From Pseudomonas neustonica (GTDB taxonomy: Bacteria > Pseudomonadota > Gammaproteobacteria > Pseudomonadales > Pseudomonadaceae): a DNA stretch of 64,000 nucleotides. Below the pieces are notes generated by a model. That model saw only the letters and a list, made by a program, of their open reading frames with translations, made no database searches and was not told where the DNA came from. The DNA lies in contig NZ_RKKU01000018.1 of the NCBI RefSeq assembly GCF_003797945.1, forward strand, positions 23,288 to 87,287. Direction: 5' to 3'. Positions 35,456-44,400 of the stretch are shown here, in pieces. Within the stretch, counting starts at the first letter, position 1. Every line of letters starts with the position of its first letter. A program made the position numbers and the translations under genes.

Positions 35456-35546
35456 CCACGTAGCCGTTGAGTTCCAACCACATCGCGTTGACGATGGCGA
35501 AAGACGAAGCCAGCAGCACACCCAGAATCCAAGCGAAATACCACAT
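35433..35546 (-). CDS. cydX: Cytochrome bd oxidase small subunit CydX
   Basis: Single-helix subunit that stabilises the haem b595/d site of cytochrome bd. 37 residues, same length as in E. coli. Opens MWYFAWILGVLLASSF, nearly identical to the E. coli N-terminus (MWYFAWILGTLLACSF), with a hydrophobic helix to about residue 20 and an acidic tail (GEEDQTD). AAGGAG lies six bases before the ATG, overlapping the cydB stop region; ten bases separate the two genes. The reading frame is short enough to be missed by length cut-offs. Placed between cydB and cydD, where such genes usually sit. Confidence 0.95.
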   Translation of the reverse strand: MWYFAWILGVLLASSFAIVNAMWLELNGYVGEEDQTD

Positions 35547-35556
35547 TGCGTTCTCC

Positions 35557-36693
35557 TTAATACATGCTGTGAGTGTTGTCGCGAATTTGCTGTTCATTCA
35601 GGCGGCCGCGCATCACGAAATAACCCCAGGCGGTGTAGGCCAGAATCAGCGGTACAAACACACAGGCCACCACAAACATGATCGATAACGTGGTTTCACT
35701 GGCGGTAGCATCCCACATGGTCAAACTGTGATTAGGCATCAAGGATGACGGCATAACGAAGGGGAACATGCTGATGCCAGTGGTAACCAGCACCATCGCC
35801 ATCGCCAAAGCCGAGCTGACAAAGGCCGACACGTGCCAGGTCAAGCGACTGAACAGCGAGCACAATACGAAGCCGATAACACCCAACGCCGGCACCAGCC
35901 ACAGCAGCGGTTGCTTGCCATAATTGTTGAACCAGGCACCCGATACCACTTCCACTACCTTGTCAGTTGTATGGTTGGCACCGTTGGTGTCAATCACACT
36001 GACCACTTGGTAACCGTCGACCCCCAGCCACAGCCAGACACCGCCGAGAACAAAGAGTACGGCACAAGTCAGCGACAGCAGACTGGCGATCCGCTCGCTG
36101 CGCGCCTTGATTTGCCCTTCGCTCTTGAGTTGCAGATAGGCTGCGCCGTGATTGACGAACATCAGCAGGCTCAGAACGCCGGCCAGCAACGCAAAAGGAT
36201 TGAGCAAACCCAGCAGATTGCCGGTGTAGTCCAGTCGCAACAGGTTATCGAACTGGAAGGGCACGCCCTGCAACAGGTTGCCAAAGGCGACACCGAAGAT
36301 CAGCGCTGGCACAGCAGAGCCCAGCGTCAGCAACCAGTCCCAGCGGCTGCGCCACTGCTCATTGTCGATCTTGGAGCGATACTCCAGCGCCAGCGGGCGC
36401 AGGAAGAGTGCAAATAGCGTCAGCATCATGGCCAGATAAAAGCCACTGAACGAGGCGGCGTAGACCGTCGGCCAGGCGGCGAACAGCGCGCCGCCTGCCG
36501 TCACCAGCCAGACCTGATTACCATCCCAATGTGGCGCAATGGTATTGATCATGACACGGCGCTCGTCGTTGTTCTTGCCCACGACCTTGAGCAGTGCTGC
36601 CACGCCCATATCAAACCCGTCGGTGACCGAAAAGCCAATCAGTAGCACACCAATCAGCAACCACCAGATAAACCGCAGCGCTTCATAATCCAT
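35557..36693 (-). CDS. cydB: Cytochrome bd ubiquinol oxidase subunit II (bd-I type)
   Basis: Membrane subunit paired with CydA in quinol oxidation and O2 reduction. 378 residues, multi-spanning, with GFSVTDGFDMGVAALL, the conserved TIAPHWDGNQVWLVTAGGALFAAWP and a C-terminal YTAWGYFVMRGR. The ATG at 36693 has AGGAGG seven bases upstream; a TTG at 36699 that overlaps the cydA stop is less likely. Long form (E. coli-like), in contrast to the 335-residue copy at 41869. Confidence 0.95.
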   Translation of the reverse strand: MDYEALRFIWWLLIGVLLIGFSVTDGFDMGVAALLKVVGKNNDERRVMINTIAPHWDGNQVWLVTAGGALFAAWPTVYAASFSGFYLAMMLTLFALFLRPLALEYRSKIDNEQWRSRWDWLLTLGSAVPALIFGVAFGNLLQGVPFQFDNLLRLDYTGNLLGLLNPFALLAGVLSLLMFVNHGAAYLQLKSEGQIKARSERIASLLSLTCAVLFVLGGVWLWLGVDGYQVVSVIDTNGANHTTDKVVEVVSGAWFNNYGKQPLLWLVPALGVIGFVLCSLFSRLTWHVSAFVSSALAMAMVLVTTGISMFPFVMPSSLMPNHSLTMWDATASETTLSIMFVVACVFVPLILAYTAWGYFVMRGRLNEQQIRDNTHSMY

Positions 36694-36695
36694 GA

Positions 36696-38252
36696 TCAAG
36701 CCTCCTGTACATGGGTGGTTTCAAGGTCATAGCGACCGGTATGCAGGCTGGACGGGCCCTTGCGTGCATATTTGGTCATCAGCCATACCTCGATAATCAC
36801 GAAGATGGTGTACAGCACAGCAATGGAAATCAGCGTGAACCACACTTCGCTAACCGACAGACTCGACACCGCCAAATGGGTTGGCAGAATTTCACCAATG
36901 GCCCAGGGCTGGCGGCCGTATTCGGCAACAAACCAGCCGGTCTCACAGGCAATCCAAGGCAGCGGCAGACTGAATATGGCGAACTTGAGCAGCCACTTGG
37001 GTTTATCCGGAGTGCGCCGCGCGCTATGCCAGAAGGCGCAAGCGAACAGCAACAACATCAGCATGCCGCAGCCCACCATCACACGGAAGCTCCAGAACAG
37101 CGGCCAGACCTTGGGCACGGTCGCCTCTACTGCCGCCGCGATTTCTTCCGGGCTGGCGTTAAGCACATCGTCGGTATAACCACTGAGCAGCAGACCAAAC
37201 CCGAGGTCATCGCGCACCGCGTTAAAGGCCTCCAGCGTGGTCGCAGATTTGTCGCCGGCACGAATACGCTGCATCAAATCGTAAGCTTGCTGCCCACGCA
37301 CGATTCGCTTCAGGTTGTTCTCTTTGATCTCACGCAGGCCGGGCACCTGCTCGTCCAGCGAGCGAGTCGCAATCAAGCCCAGTACCGCAGGAATCTTGAC
37401 GGCATAATCGGTGTGCTGCGTTTCCTCGTTGGGCAAGCCAAACAGGGTAAAGGCAGCAGGCGCTTCCTGGGTTTCCCACTCCGCCTCGATTGCGGCCAGC
37501 TTCACTTGCTGCACCTCACCGGCCTCGTAGCCCGACTCGTCACCCAAGACGATGACCGACAATACGCCGGCCAGACCAAACGCGGATGCAATGGCAAAAC
37601 TGCGACGGGCAAACGGCAGATCACGCCCCTTGAGCAGATACCAGCTGGAAATGGCCAGCATGAAAATGGCGCCGGTGACATAGCCAGCCGAAACGGTATG
37701 TACAAACTTGACCTGCGCGACCGGATTCAACAGCACTTCCGCGAAGCTGGTCATTTCCATGCGCATGGTTTCAATATTGAACTCGGAGCCAATCGGGTAT
37801 TGCATCCAGCCGTTGGCGATCAGGATCCATAGCGCCGACAGGTTGGTGGCAATCGCCATTAACCAGGTCACCGCCAGATGCTTGACCTTACTCATGCGCT
37901 CCCAGCCAAAGAAGAACAGACCAAAAAGCGTGGACTCAAGAAAGAAAGCCATCAAGGCTTCGATCGCCAGAGGCGCGCCAAAGATGTCGCCGACATAATG
38001 CGAGTAGTAGGCCCAGTTCGTACCAAACTGGAACTCCATCGCCAAGCCGGTGGTTACGCCAAGAGCAAAGTTGATACCGAACAACTTGCCCCAGAACTGG
38101 GTCATATCGCGGTATATCTGTTTGCCGGTCATCACATACACCGACTCCATAATGGCCAGCAAAAAAGCCATCCCTAGCGTCAGAGGTACGAACAGAAAGT
38201 GAATCATGGCAGTCAGGGCAAACTGCATTCTGGAAAGATCAACAATGTCCAT
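36696..38252 (-). CDS. cydA: Cytochrome bd ubiquinol oxidase subunit I (long Q-loop, bd-I type)
   Basis: Carries haems b558, b595 and d and the quinol site; high-affinity O2 reductase of the inner membrane. 518 residues. H18 in MIHFLFVPLTLG corresponds to the conserved haem ligand; EFQFGTNWAYYSHYVGDIFG and GWFVAEYGRQPWAIGEILPT are typical. The stretch between the WETQEAP and PKVWPLFW regions is long, i.e. the long Q-loop form. Start is ATG 38252 (GGAG seven bases upstream); the ATG at 38258 is only one base from that site. An ANR/FNR-like box lies about 200 bases upstream. Confidence 0.95.
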   Translation of the reverse strand: MDIVDLSRMQFALTAMIHFLFVPLTLGMAFLLAIMESVYVMTGKQIYRDMTQFWGKLFGINFALGVTTGLAMEFQFGTNWAYYSHYVGDIFGAPLAIEALMAFFLESTLFGLFFFGWERMSKVKHLAVTWLMAIATNLSALWILIANGWMQYPIGSEFNIETMRMEMTSFAEVLLNPVAQVKFVHTVSAGYVTGAIFMLAISSWYLLKGRDLPFARRSFAIASAFGLAGVLSVIVLGDESGYEAGEVQQVKLAAIEAEWETQEAPAAFTLFGLPNEETQHTDYAVKIPAVLGLIATRSLDEQVPGLREIKENNLKRIVRGQQAYDLMQRIRAGDKSATTLEAFNAVRDDLGFGLLLSGYTDDVLNASPEEIAAAVEATVPKVWPLFWSFRVMVGCGMLMLLLFACAFWHSARRTPDKPKWLLKFAIFSLPLPWIACETGWFVAEYGRQPWAIGEILPTHLAVSSLSVSEVWFTLISIAVLYTIFVIIEVWLMTKYARKGPSSLHTGRYDLETTHVQEA

Positions 38253-38451
38253 CTGCATGCTCCGTAGCAGTGCGGAAAATCAGGAAGGGCCGTCAGATCA
38301 GGTTGGCACCTCCGGCAAGCCCTTGGCACAAAGCCGTCTCAGGGCAAACGTGGAGCCTTGACTGTTTTGTCAGCCGCGGGCTGGGCGCGAGCGCGCAAGC
38401 CTTTGCACATTGAGTGCCGAGCCACAGTACAGTGCGCTTGCAGCTGGCTAA

Positions 38452-38465
38452 TTGACATGCATCAA
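38452..38465 (-). promoter_or_regulatory. ANR/FNR-type box upstream of cydA
   Basis: On the minus strand TTGAT-GCAT-GTCAA, one mismatch from the FNR/ANR consensus TTGAT-N4-ATCAA and nearly palindromic. A -10-like TGTACT lies about 21 bases downstream, so it would suit class II activation at low oxygen. The cydA start is 200 bases away. Confidence 0.7.
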
Positions 38466-38470
38466 CAATA

Positions 38471-38513
38471 GCTGCTGAGCCGCTGCGACGGGGGGTCGCA
38501 GCGGCTCAGCAGC
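38471..38513 (-). terminator. Long hairpin between the two bd-oxidase operons
   Basis: Perfect 19-base stem (GCTGCTGAGCCGCTGCGAC and its complement) with a five-G loop. It lies 39 bases after the stop codon of the second cydC copy and just before the ANR box of the cydA operon, so it insulates the two. The U-tract is poor (TATTGTTG), but stem stability is high. Confidence 0.7.
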
Positions 38514-38551
38514 ATGCATTAAAGATCAAGAGGAGAAGATACGAGACTGAA

Positions 38552-40213
38552 CTAGTCGCCGAGTAGCACTACGCGATCTGACCGTGGCAACAGTGCGGCG
38601 TCATGCCCCAGAAACAAGGCAGTGCGACCCGCCAGCCAAGGCTCCAGGCGCGCACTGACGCGGTCTCGGGTAGCGGCGTCGAGACCACTGAATGGCTCGT
38701 CGAGAATAATCAGTGGCGCGTCCTTGAGCAGCACGCGCGCCAGCGCCAGGCGACGCCCTTCACCACCGGACAACTGTGTACCTGACTCACCCACCCAGGT
38801 ATTCATACCGGCTGGCATTGCATCGACCAGATCCGCTAGATCTACCAGCTCCAGCACTGCCCAAAGCTGCTCTTTGGTGGCTGCCGGGTTACCCAGCAGC
38901 AGGTTGGCACTGATGCTGTCGTGCAGCAGTTCAGTCTGCTGCGTCAGATAACCAACCCTGGCTCGCCACTGCTCCAGCGAGAGCGCCTGCAGCGATACAT
39001 CCCGTGGGCCAGCAGCGCCCACACTGACTACCCCGCAATCCGGGTCGATCAAACGTGATGCCAGTGCCGCCAGCGTGGACTTGCCAGCACCCGAGGGCCC
39101 GATCAGCGCCAAGCGCTCGCCGCTGTGCAATACCAGATCAAAATCCTGCAGACCGGCGTGCCGGACGCCAACGCCCTGCCAATGCAGTGATAGCTCGGAA
39201 GGCACGGGCGCAGGATCAAGCGGCTCGACCAGACGACTGCTCATAGCGACCTGCTGATTCAAGCGCGTCGCAGCCGCGCGAGTAGCACCGCCCTGAGCGA
39301 AGGCCGCCGGCAAGCCCGCAAAGCCTTCGCTCAGGGCCATCAGCGCCAGCGGGATCATCACCATCACCGGCCCGGATAACACACCAGCGGCATAAGCCTG
39401 GATCGTGCCGAACAGGCACACAGCTACCGTGCTCATTACTCCCAGGGTTGCCAGTGCTTGCCCGCAGGCAACACGCCCCTGCAGCACGAGCTGTTCGCTT
39501 AGCATCTGCTGGCTGGCTGCCAGCAAGTGCTGCCGATGCCGCTCAATGGCGCCCGCCGCCGCCAGCTCTGCCTGCCCCTGCAACTGCTCTAACGCCAGCA
39601 CGCGTAACGCGTCCAACTGCTCCACCCGTCGCGCGCTGTAGTGCAAACCCAAAAGCGCCATACCTAGGGTCAGCGCAAGCAACAAGGACAGCAGCATTGC
39701 CCCGGCAATGAGTGCCAGCGACACATGGAAGACTGCGATCAAGCCGCAGACCAGCACAATGCCGAGCAGCGCCACCAAAGGCGGCGCCAGCAAGCGCAGG
39801 TACAGCGTATCCAGCGTATCGATATCTGCCGTCAGACGGTTTAACCACTGCGCAGCGCGCAGGCGACTGAGGGTCGCGCCATCAAGCAGCGTCAGCGCAG
39901 CAAAATGCCGACCGCGCAAATCTGCCAGCAGGCTGAGTACCGTGTTGTGGTTGTAAACGCGCTCTGAGTAGCGCGCCACTGTGCGGGTCAGCGCGAAGAA
40001 GCGTATACCGCTACCCGGCATGTAGATATCAAACATCACCTTCTGCCCTGCCGCCCACAACAGTGCAGTCACCCCGGTTGCGGTAATAAACCAGCCAGAT
40101 AACGCCAGCAACCCTATCGCGCTAAAGAGCGTCAGCGCCATCAGCAAGGCGCCCAGCAACAGCCGCATACGCCGCTGCATCATCAAGGCCAGCCAGGGCT
40201 TCAACTCAGACAT
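38552..40213 (-). CDS. cydC: CydDC-type ABC exporter, CydC-like subunit (second copy)
   Basis: 553 residues: CydC-type membrane domain (LLALSGWFITATGVTAL, SGIRFFALTRTVARYSERVYNH), then ATPase with Walker A GPSGAGKSTLAAL, signature LSGGEGRRLALARVLL and Walker B LIILDEPFSGLD. Overlaps cydD2 by eight bases. Clearly homologous to but diverged from the copy at 32097, with different residues in most linker positions, so not a recent duplicate. Context says it serves the CIO-type oxidase. Confidence 0.92.
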   Translation of the reverse strand: MSELKPWLALMMQRRMRLLLGALLMALTLFSAIGLLALSGWFITATGVTALLWAAGQKVMFDIYMPGSGIRFFALTRTVARYSERVYNHNTVLSLLADLRGRHFAALTLLDGATLSRLRAAQWLNRLTADIDTLDTLYLRLLAPPLVALLGIVLVCGLIAVFHVSLALIAGAMLLSLLLALTLGMALLGLHYSARRVEQLDALRVLALEQLQGQAELAAAGAIERHRQHLLAASQQMLSEQLVLQGRVACGQALATLGVMSTVAVCLFGTIQAYAAGVLSGPVMVMIPLALMALSEGFAGLPAAFAQGGATRAAATRLNQQVAMSSRLVEPLDPAPVPSELSLHWQGVGVRHAGLQDFDLVLHSGERLALIGPSGAGKSTLAALASRLIDPDCGVVSVGAAGPRDVSLQALSLEQWRARVGYLTQQTELLHDSISANLLLGNPAATKEQLWAVLELVDLADLVDAMPAGMNTWVGESGTQLSGGEGRRLALARVLLKDAPLIILDEPFSGLDAATRDRVSARLEPWLAGRTALFLGHDAALLPRSDRVVLLGD

Positions 40214-41885
40214 CTGCCAGGCGCCCCTTTTCCAAGTGGTAGCGTCGACTGGCCAGCGCCATCAAGCTCGGGTGATGCGTAGCGATGACCAGCGTTCTGC
40301 CAGACGCCGCCAGCGCCCTTAGCGCTACAATGACCGCGCCCTCACTATGCTCATCCAAACTGGCCGTAGGCTCGTCCAACAGCACCAGCGGAGCATCAGA
40401 CAGCCACACCCGTGCCAATGCCAAGCGTTGCGCCTGCCCGCCCGAAAGGCCTCGCCCGCCTTCGCCCAGCAGCGTGTCCAGTCCCTGTGGTTGCGCGGCC
40501 AACAGAGCGCTCAAGCCGACCGCCTCAATCGCCTGCAACAGCGCAGAGGTATCCGCTTGCGGTGCAGTCAGACGCAGATTCTCGGCCCAACTTCCCTTGA
40601 TCAAAAAGGGTTGCTGGCCTAACCACGCCAGCGGCTGCTGACCGGGCGACTGCCCAAACAGACTGATAGCACCTGTCGTCGGCGTGACGAAGCCGGCAAG
40701 ACAATGCAGCAGGCTCGACTTGCCTGACCCGGAAGGACCAACCAACGCGACCACTTCAGCACGGCGGATATCCAGTGAAACCTGGTCCAACGCCCGATCT
40801 CGGCCCGGATAGTCCAGCGACAGACCGCTAATCTGCACCAGGCTATCATCGGAACCGGACACGACCATTTGCGGACGCGCCACACTGGCGGCTTCTACCT
40901 GTAATGCAGCCATGCCATCGGCTGCGCCAAGCGCGGCCGCGCGATCGTGATAGGACTGCGCCAGACTGCGCAGTGGCTGGAAGAACTCGGGCGCAAGTAG
41001 CAGGATCAGCAAGCCGGAGAACAGCGTCAACTGCCCCGCTGGCCCGTAATCTATATAACCGAGCAAACCGAAGCCGATGTACATCGCCACTACTGCAATC
41101 GCCACCGAGGCAAAAAACTCCAGCACGGCAGAAGACAGAAATGCCACACGCAAGGTGCGCATGGTTACCGAACGATAACGCTCGGCCGCGTCCCGAATCG
41201 AAGCTGTGGCCGCCCCGGTCTGACCAAACAGCTGCAGACTGGTAAGACTACGTACTCGATCAAGAAAATGCCCGGCCAGCCGCCCAGCCTCCAGCACGTG
41301 CTGCTGACTGATCTTTTCCGCACTCATGCCAATAAGCGCCATAAACAGAGGGATCAGCGGTGCCGCCAGCAACAGAAACAGCGCCGCGAGCCAGTCAAGC
41401 CAGAACACCAGCAGCAGGATCAATAAAGGAGACAGCAGTGCGAGCCACTGCTGCGGAAGATAACGCGCGTAATAACCATCAAGGGCTTCGACCTGCTCGA
41501 CCCATTGATTGGTCAGCATCGCACTGGAGCGATCGGCCAAGCGCACCGGACCAAGTAACGACCAATCTGCAGCCAACTGCTCACGTACCTGCTGTCGCAC
41601 CCTGGCACTGGCATGTTGGCCGCAGCGCTCCTGAGCGGCCTGAGCAAACGCGCGTAGTATTATCGCCAGCAGCAAACCGCCTGCCGGCCAGAACAAAGAA
41701 GTAAAAGGGAGCCCAACAATCAGGAGTGCATGCACCAGCCAGGCGATCAAACCCATCTGTACAATGATGGCGAGGGTCTGCAGCACCCCCGCCAGCACCG
41801 CTGCACGCAGCAAGCCCCTGACAGCCAGCCCCTGCTGCCGCAGCCAGCTGCGACTGCGGCGACCAGACTCAGTGATAGCCTTCAC
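40206..41885 (-). CDS. cydD: CydDC-type ABC exporter, CydD-like subunit (second copy)
   Basis: 559 residues. Membrane half followed by ATPase with Walker A GPSGSGKSSLLHC, signature LSGGQAQRLALARVWL and Walker B LVLLDEPTASLD. Starts with GTG at 41885 inside the last codons of the upstream oxidase subunit II gene (17-base overlap), in the sequence TGGGTGAAG also used by the first copy. Second operon order is cioA-cioB-cydD-cydC, without cydX. Confidence 0.92.
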   Translation of the reverse strand: MKAITESGRRSRSWLRQQGLAVRGLLRAAVLAGVLQTLAIIVQMGLIAWLVHALLIVGLPFTSLFWPAGGLLLAIILRAFAQAAQERCGQHASARVRQQVREQLAADWSLLGPVRLADRSSAMLTNQWVEQVEALDGYYARYLPQQWLALLSPLLILLLVFWLDWLAALFLLLAAPLIPLFMALIGMSAEKISQQHVLEAGRLAGHFLDRVRSLTSLQLFGQTGAATASIRDAAERYRSVTMRTLRVAFLSSAVLEFFASVAIAVVAMYIGFGLLGYIDYGPAGQLTLFSGLLILLLAPEFFQPLRSLAQSYHDRAAALGAADGMAALQVEAASVARPQMVVSGSDDSLVQISGLSLDYPGRDRALDQVSLDIRRAEVVALVGPSGSGKSSLLHCLAGFVTPTTGAISLFGQSPGQQPLAWLGQQPFLIKGSWAENLRLTAPQADTSALLQAIEAVGLSALLAAQPQGLDTLLGEGGRGLSGGQAQRLALARVWLSDAPLVLLDEPTASLDEHSEGAVIVALRALAASGRTLVIATHHPSLMALASRRYHLEKGRLADV

Positions 41886-42876
41886 CCACGCGCACCTTGC
41901 CGCGGAAGATCCAGTAGGTCCAGGCCGTGTAGGCGAGGATGATCGGAATTACAAACAGCATCCCAAGTAACAGGAACAGCTGTGATCCCGGCGCCGAGGC
42001 GGCATCCCACAAGGTGAAATTGGGCGGAATAACGTAAGGCCAGCGGGTCCACAGCAAGGCAAAATAGGTAGAGAAAAACATCGCCATGGTGGCCAAAAAC
42101 GGTACCACTTCCTTGCGTTTACGCAGCCCACTCCATATCTGATAGGCAAAAAACAGCGCCAGCAGCGGGAATATCCAGATCCAGCGCACCATAGAGAACC
42201 AGCGCTCATAGGCACTTGGGTCCACCGACGGCGTCCAGATACTGATAATGCCAAACACACCTAACACTGCAGCCAACAACCAGGGCGCAACCCGGTAGGC
42301 CCACTGCTGGATATAACCTTCGGTTTTCATGATCAGCCAGGTGCTACCCAGCAACGCGTAGCCTGCCATAAGGCCTACACCGGTCATCACGGTAAAAGGC
42401 GTAAGCCAGTCAAAGGCGCCACCAGCGTAAACCAACCCTTCGGTTTTATACCCCTGAATATAGGAGCCAACCACCACGCCCTGGGCAAAAGCAGCCAGAT
42501 AGGAGCCGCCGGCAAAGGCCCAGTTCCACAGATAGCGTGAGGTTTTCGCCTTGAAGCGAAACTCGAACGCCACACCACGGAAGATCAGACCCGCGAGCAT
42601 CAAAAAGACGCCAATGTACAAAGCCGGTAGCAGGATCGAGTAAACCAGCGGAAACGCCCCGAGCAGGCCAGCGCCACCCAGCACCAGCCAGGTTTCGTTG
42701 CCATCCCAGACGGGCGCTACCGAGTTCATCATCACGTCGCGGGCATCTTCATCCGGGGCAAACGGAAACAGCATCCCGACGCCCAGATCGAAGCCATCCA
42801 TCAGCACATACATGATCACCGCGAAGGCAATAATCATCGCCCAGATCATCGACAGATCAAAGATTTGCGATTCCAT
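41869..42876 (-). CDS. cioB: Cytochrome bd-type (CIO) oxidase subunit II
   Basis: Multi-spanning partner of the subunit I gene just upstream. 335 residues, shorter than the bd-I subunit. Conserved YVLMDGFDLGVGMLFPF, SVAPVWDGNETWLVLGGAGL and C-terminal YTAWTYWIFRGKVRVGEGYH. This length and the NETWLV variant fit cyanide-insensitive oxidase CioB. Two bases separate it from cioA; a G-rich ribosome site precedes the ATG. Confidence 0.93.
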   Translation of the reverse strand: MESQIFDLSMIWAMIIAFAVIMYVLMDGFDLGVGMLFPFAPDEDARDVMMNSVAPVWDGNETWLVLGGAGLLGAFPLVYSILLPALYIGVFLMLAGLIFRGVAFEFRFKAKTSRYLWNWAFAGGSYLAAFAQGVVVGSYIQGYKTEGLVYAGGAFDWLTPFTVMTGVGLMAGYALLGSTWLIMKTEGYIQQWAYRVAPWLLAAVLGVFGIISIWTPSVDPSAYERWFSMVRWIWIFPLLALFFAYQIWSGLRKRKEVVPFLATMAMFFSTYFALLWTRWPYVIPPNFTLWDAASAPGSQLFLLLGMLFVIPIILAYTAWTYWIFRGKVRVGEGYH

Positions 42877-42878
42877 GC

Positions 42879-44282
42879 TCAGGCCCCCTTGTGTTCGAAT
42901 GTCACGTCACTACCCGACAGCGGACGTGAGGGCCGATGCACATCATCGTCCTCCTCGCCATGCAGAGCGTCGACTTCCAGACCGTCTTGCAATACGCGCA
43001 TCAGGTAATACAGGCCTGCACTGAAGATCATCAAGTAAACCGTGATGTAGCCCAGCAGGGTAAACAGCGCCATACCACCCGTTAGTGAAGGCGTAACCCC
43101 CTCAGCGTGCGTCATCATTCCATACACCAACCATGGCGATCGGCCGGTTTCGGTGACGACCCACCCCGCTAGAACCGCAATAAAGGGAGTAACACTCATC
43201 AGCCGCAGCCCCTGCAAAAACCAGGGCGTCTGCCAGTAACGCTGCTTGTAGCGCAGCAGCAAACCAATAAAAGCAGTGCCAATCATCAGCAGACCCAAAC
43301 CGACCATCACGCGGAAGCCCCAGAAAACCAGCGGCACCTCGGGTTGCTCGGCCACAGGTACGTCCTTGAGCCCTGGCACTACGCCATCAATGTCGTGGGT
43401 CAGGATCAGGCTCGCCAGCTTGGGAATGCCAATCTCGATGAGATTGCTTTGGCTTTCCTTGTCTGGCCAAGCAAACAGCAACAATGGCACGCCCGATGAG
43501 GTCTCCCAGTTGGCTTCCATCGCCGCAACCTTGGTCGGTTGATGCTCCAGGGTATTAAGACCATGAAAGTCACCGACCACCGCCTGCGTAGGTGCCAGGA
43601 TCAGGATCAGCCACAGGCACATGGATAGCGCCTTGCGATTCACCTCTACCTCGCGGCCACGCAGCAGATACCAGGCACTCACCCCCGAGACCACAAAGGA
43701 ACCCGTCAGGAACGAGGCAAGCACCATGTGCGCCAAACGATAGGGAAAGGATGGGTTAAAGATCGCCTCACTCCAGGAGGTCACGAAAAACACACCATCA
43801 CGCAGCTCTACGCCAGCTGGCGTATGCATCCAGCTGTTGGCGGAAAGAATCCAGAAGGTTGAGATCATGGTGCCCAGCGCCACCATGCAGGCGGCAAATA
43901 AATGCAGGCCCTTGGGTACCCGGTTACGACCAAACAGCAATACGCCGAGAAAGGCGGCTTCCAGGAAGAAGGCAGTAATTACTTCATAACTGAGCATCGG
44001 CCCGAGAAAGTTGGCCGCAGCGTAGGAGTAGTTACTCCAATTGGTACCGAACTGGAAGGACATGACGATACCCGACACCACGCCCATGCCGAATACCACC
44101 GCAAACACCTGCACCCAGAACTTGGACAAGCGCTCCCAAACCGGGTTACCGGTCTTGAATGAAAGCATTTCCAAGAAGGCGATGAAGGTCGCGAGACCAA
44201 TACTGAACACCGGAAAGATGGCGTGAAAGGACACGACGAACGCAAACTGCATGCGTGACAACAGGAGAGGATCCAATTCCAT
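42879..44282 (-). CDS. cioA: Cytochrome bd-type (CIO) oxidase subunit I, short Q-loop
   Basis: Quinol oxidase subunit I. 467 residues; H20 in SFHAIFPVFSIG is the conserved N-terminal haem ligand, then FQFGTNWSNYSYAAANFLGP and VVTETGRSPWLVYGMM. The loop between SSGVPLLLFAWPDKES and PEVPLVFWGFRVM is about 55 residues shorter than in the cydA copy at 36696, which marks the short-Q-loop or CIO form. AAGGAG precedes the ATG. An ANR/FNR-like box and a palindrome lie upstream. Such oxidases lack efficient proton pumping and resist cyanide; whether this one does is inferred from class. Confidence 0.93.
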   Translation of the reverse strand: MELDPLLLSRMQFAFVVSFHAIFPVFSIGLATFIAFLEMLSFKTGNPVWERLSKFWVQVFAVVFGMGVVSGIVMSFQFGTNWSNYSYAAANFLGPMLSYEVITAFFLEAAFLGVLLFGRNRVPKGLHLFAACMVALGTMISTFWILSANSWMHTPAGVELRDGVFFVTSWSEAIFNPSFPYRLAHMVLASFLTGSFVVSGVSAWYLLRGREVEVNRKALSMCLWLILILAPTQAVVGDFHGLNTLEHQPTKVAAMEANWETSSGVPLLLFAWPDKESQSNLIEIGIPKLASLILTHDIDGVVPGLKDVPVAEQPEVPLVFWGFRVMVGLGLLMIGTAFIGLLLRYKQRYWQTPWFLQGLRLMSVTPFIAVLAGWVVTETGRSPWLVYGMMTHAEGVTPSLTGGMALFTLLGYITVYLMIFSAGLYYLMRVLQDGLEVDALHGEEDDDVHRPSRPLSGSDVTFEHKGA

Positions 44283-44374
44283 GCGTACTGCTCCTTCTGG
44301 GAATTATGACGCCGGTTATCCGTTTAACAGAGTGTGGCAAGCGACAGGGACTCTGGCTGTGACTCCGCAACAGA

Positions 44375-44388
44375 CTGGAATGTTCCAG
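44375..44388. promoter_or_regulatory. 14-bp palindrome in the cioA promoter region
   Basis: CTGGAA-TG-TTCCAG, perfectly symmetric, just downstream (minus sense) of the ANR box and overlapping the place where the -10 would lie. A possible repressor site; the binding protein is unknown. Confidence 0.45.
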
Positions 44389-44400
44389 ATTGCAGTTTGC

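Noticed and set aside
35456..35521. N-terminal extension of cydD to 35521
   Set aside because: These bases encode CydX in another frame with a good ribosome site; the GTG at 35455 matches the second operon.
36711..37832. 373-codon plus-strand open frame
   Set aside because: Exact antisense of cydA; no recognisable domain.
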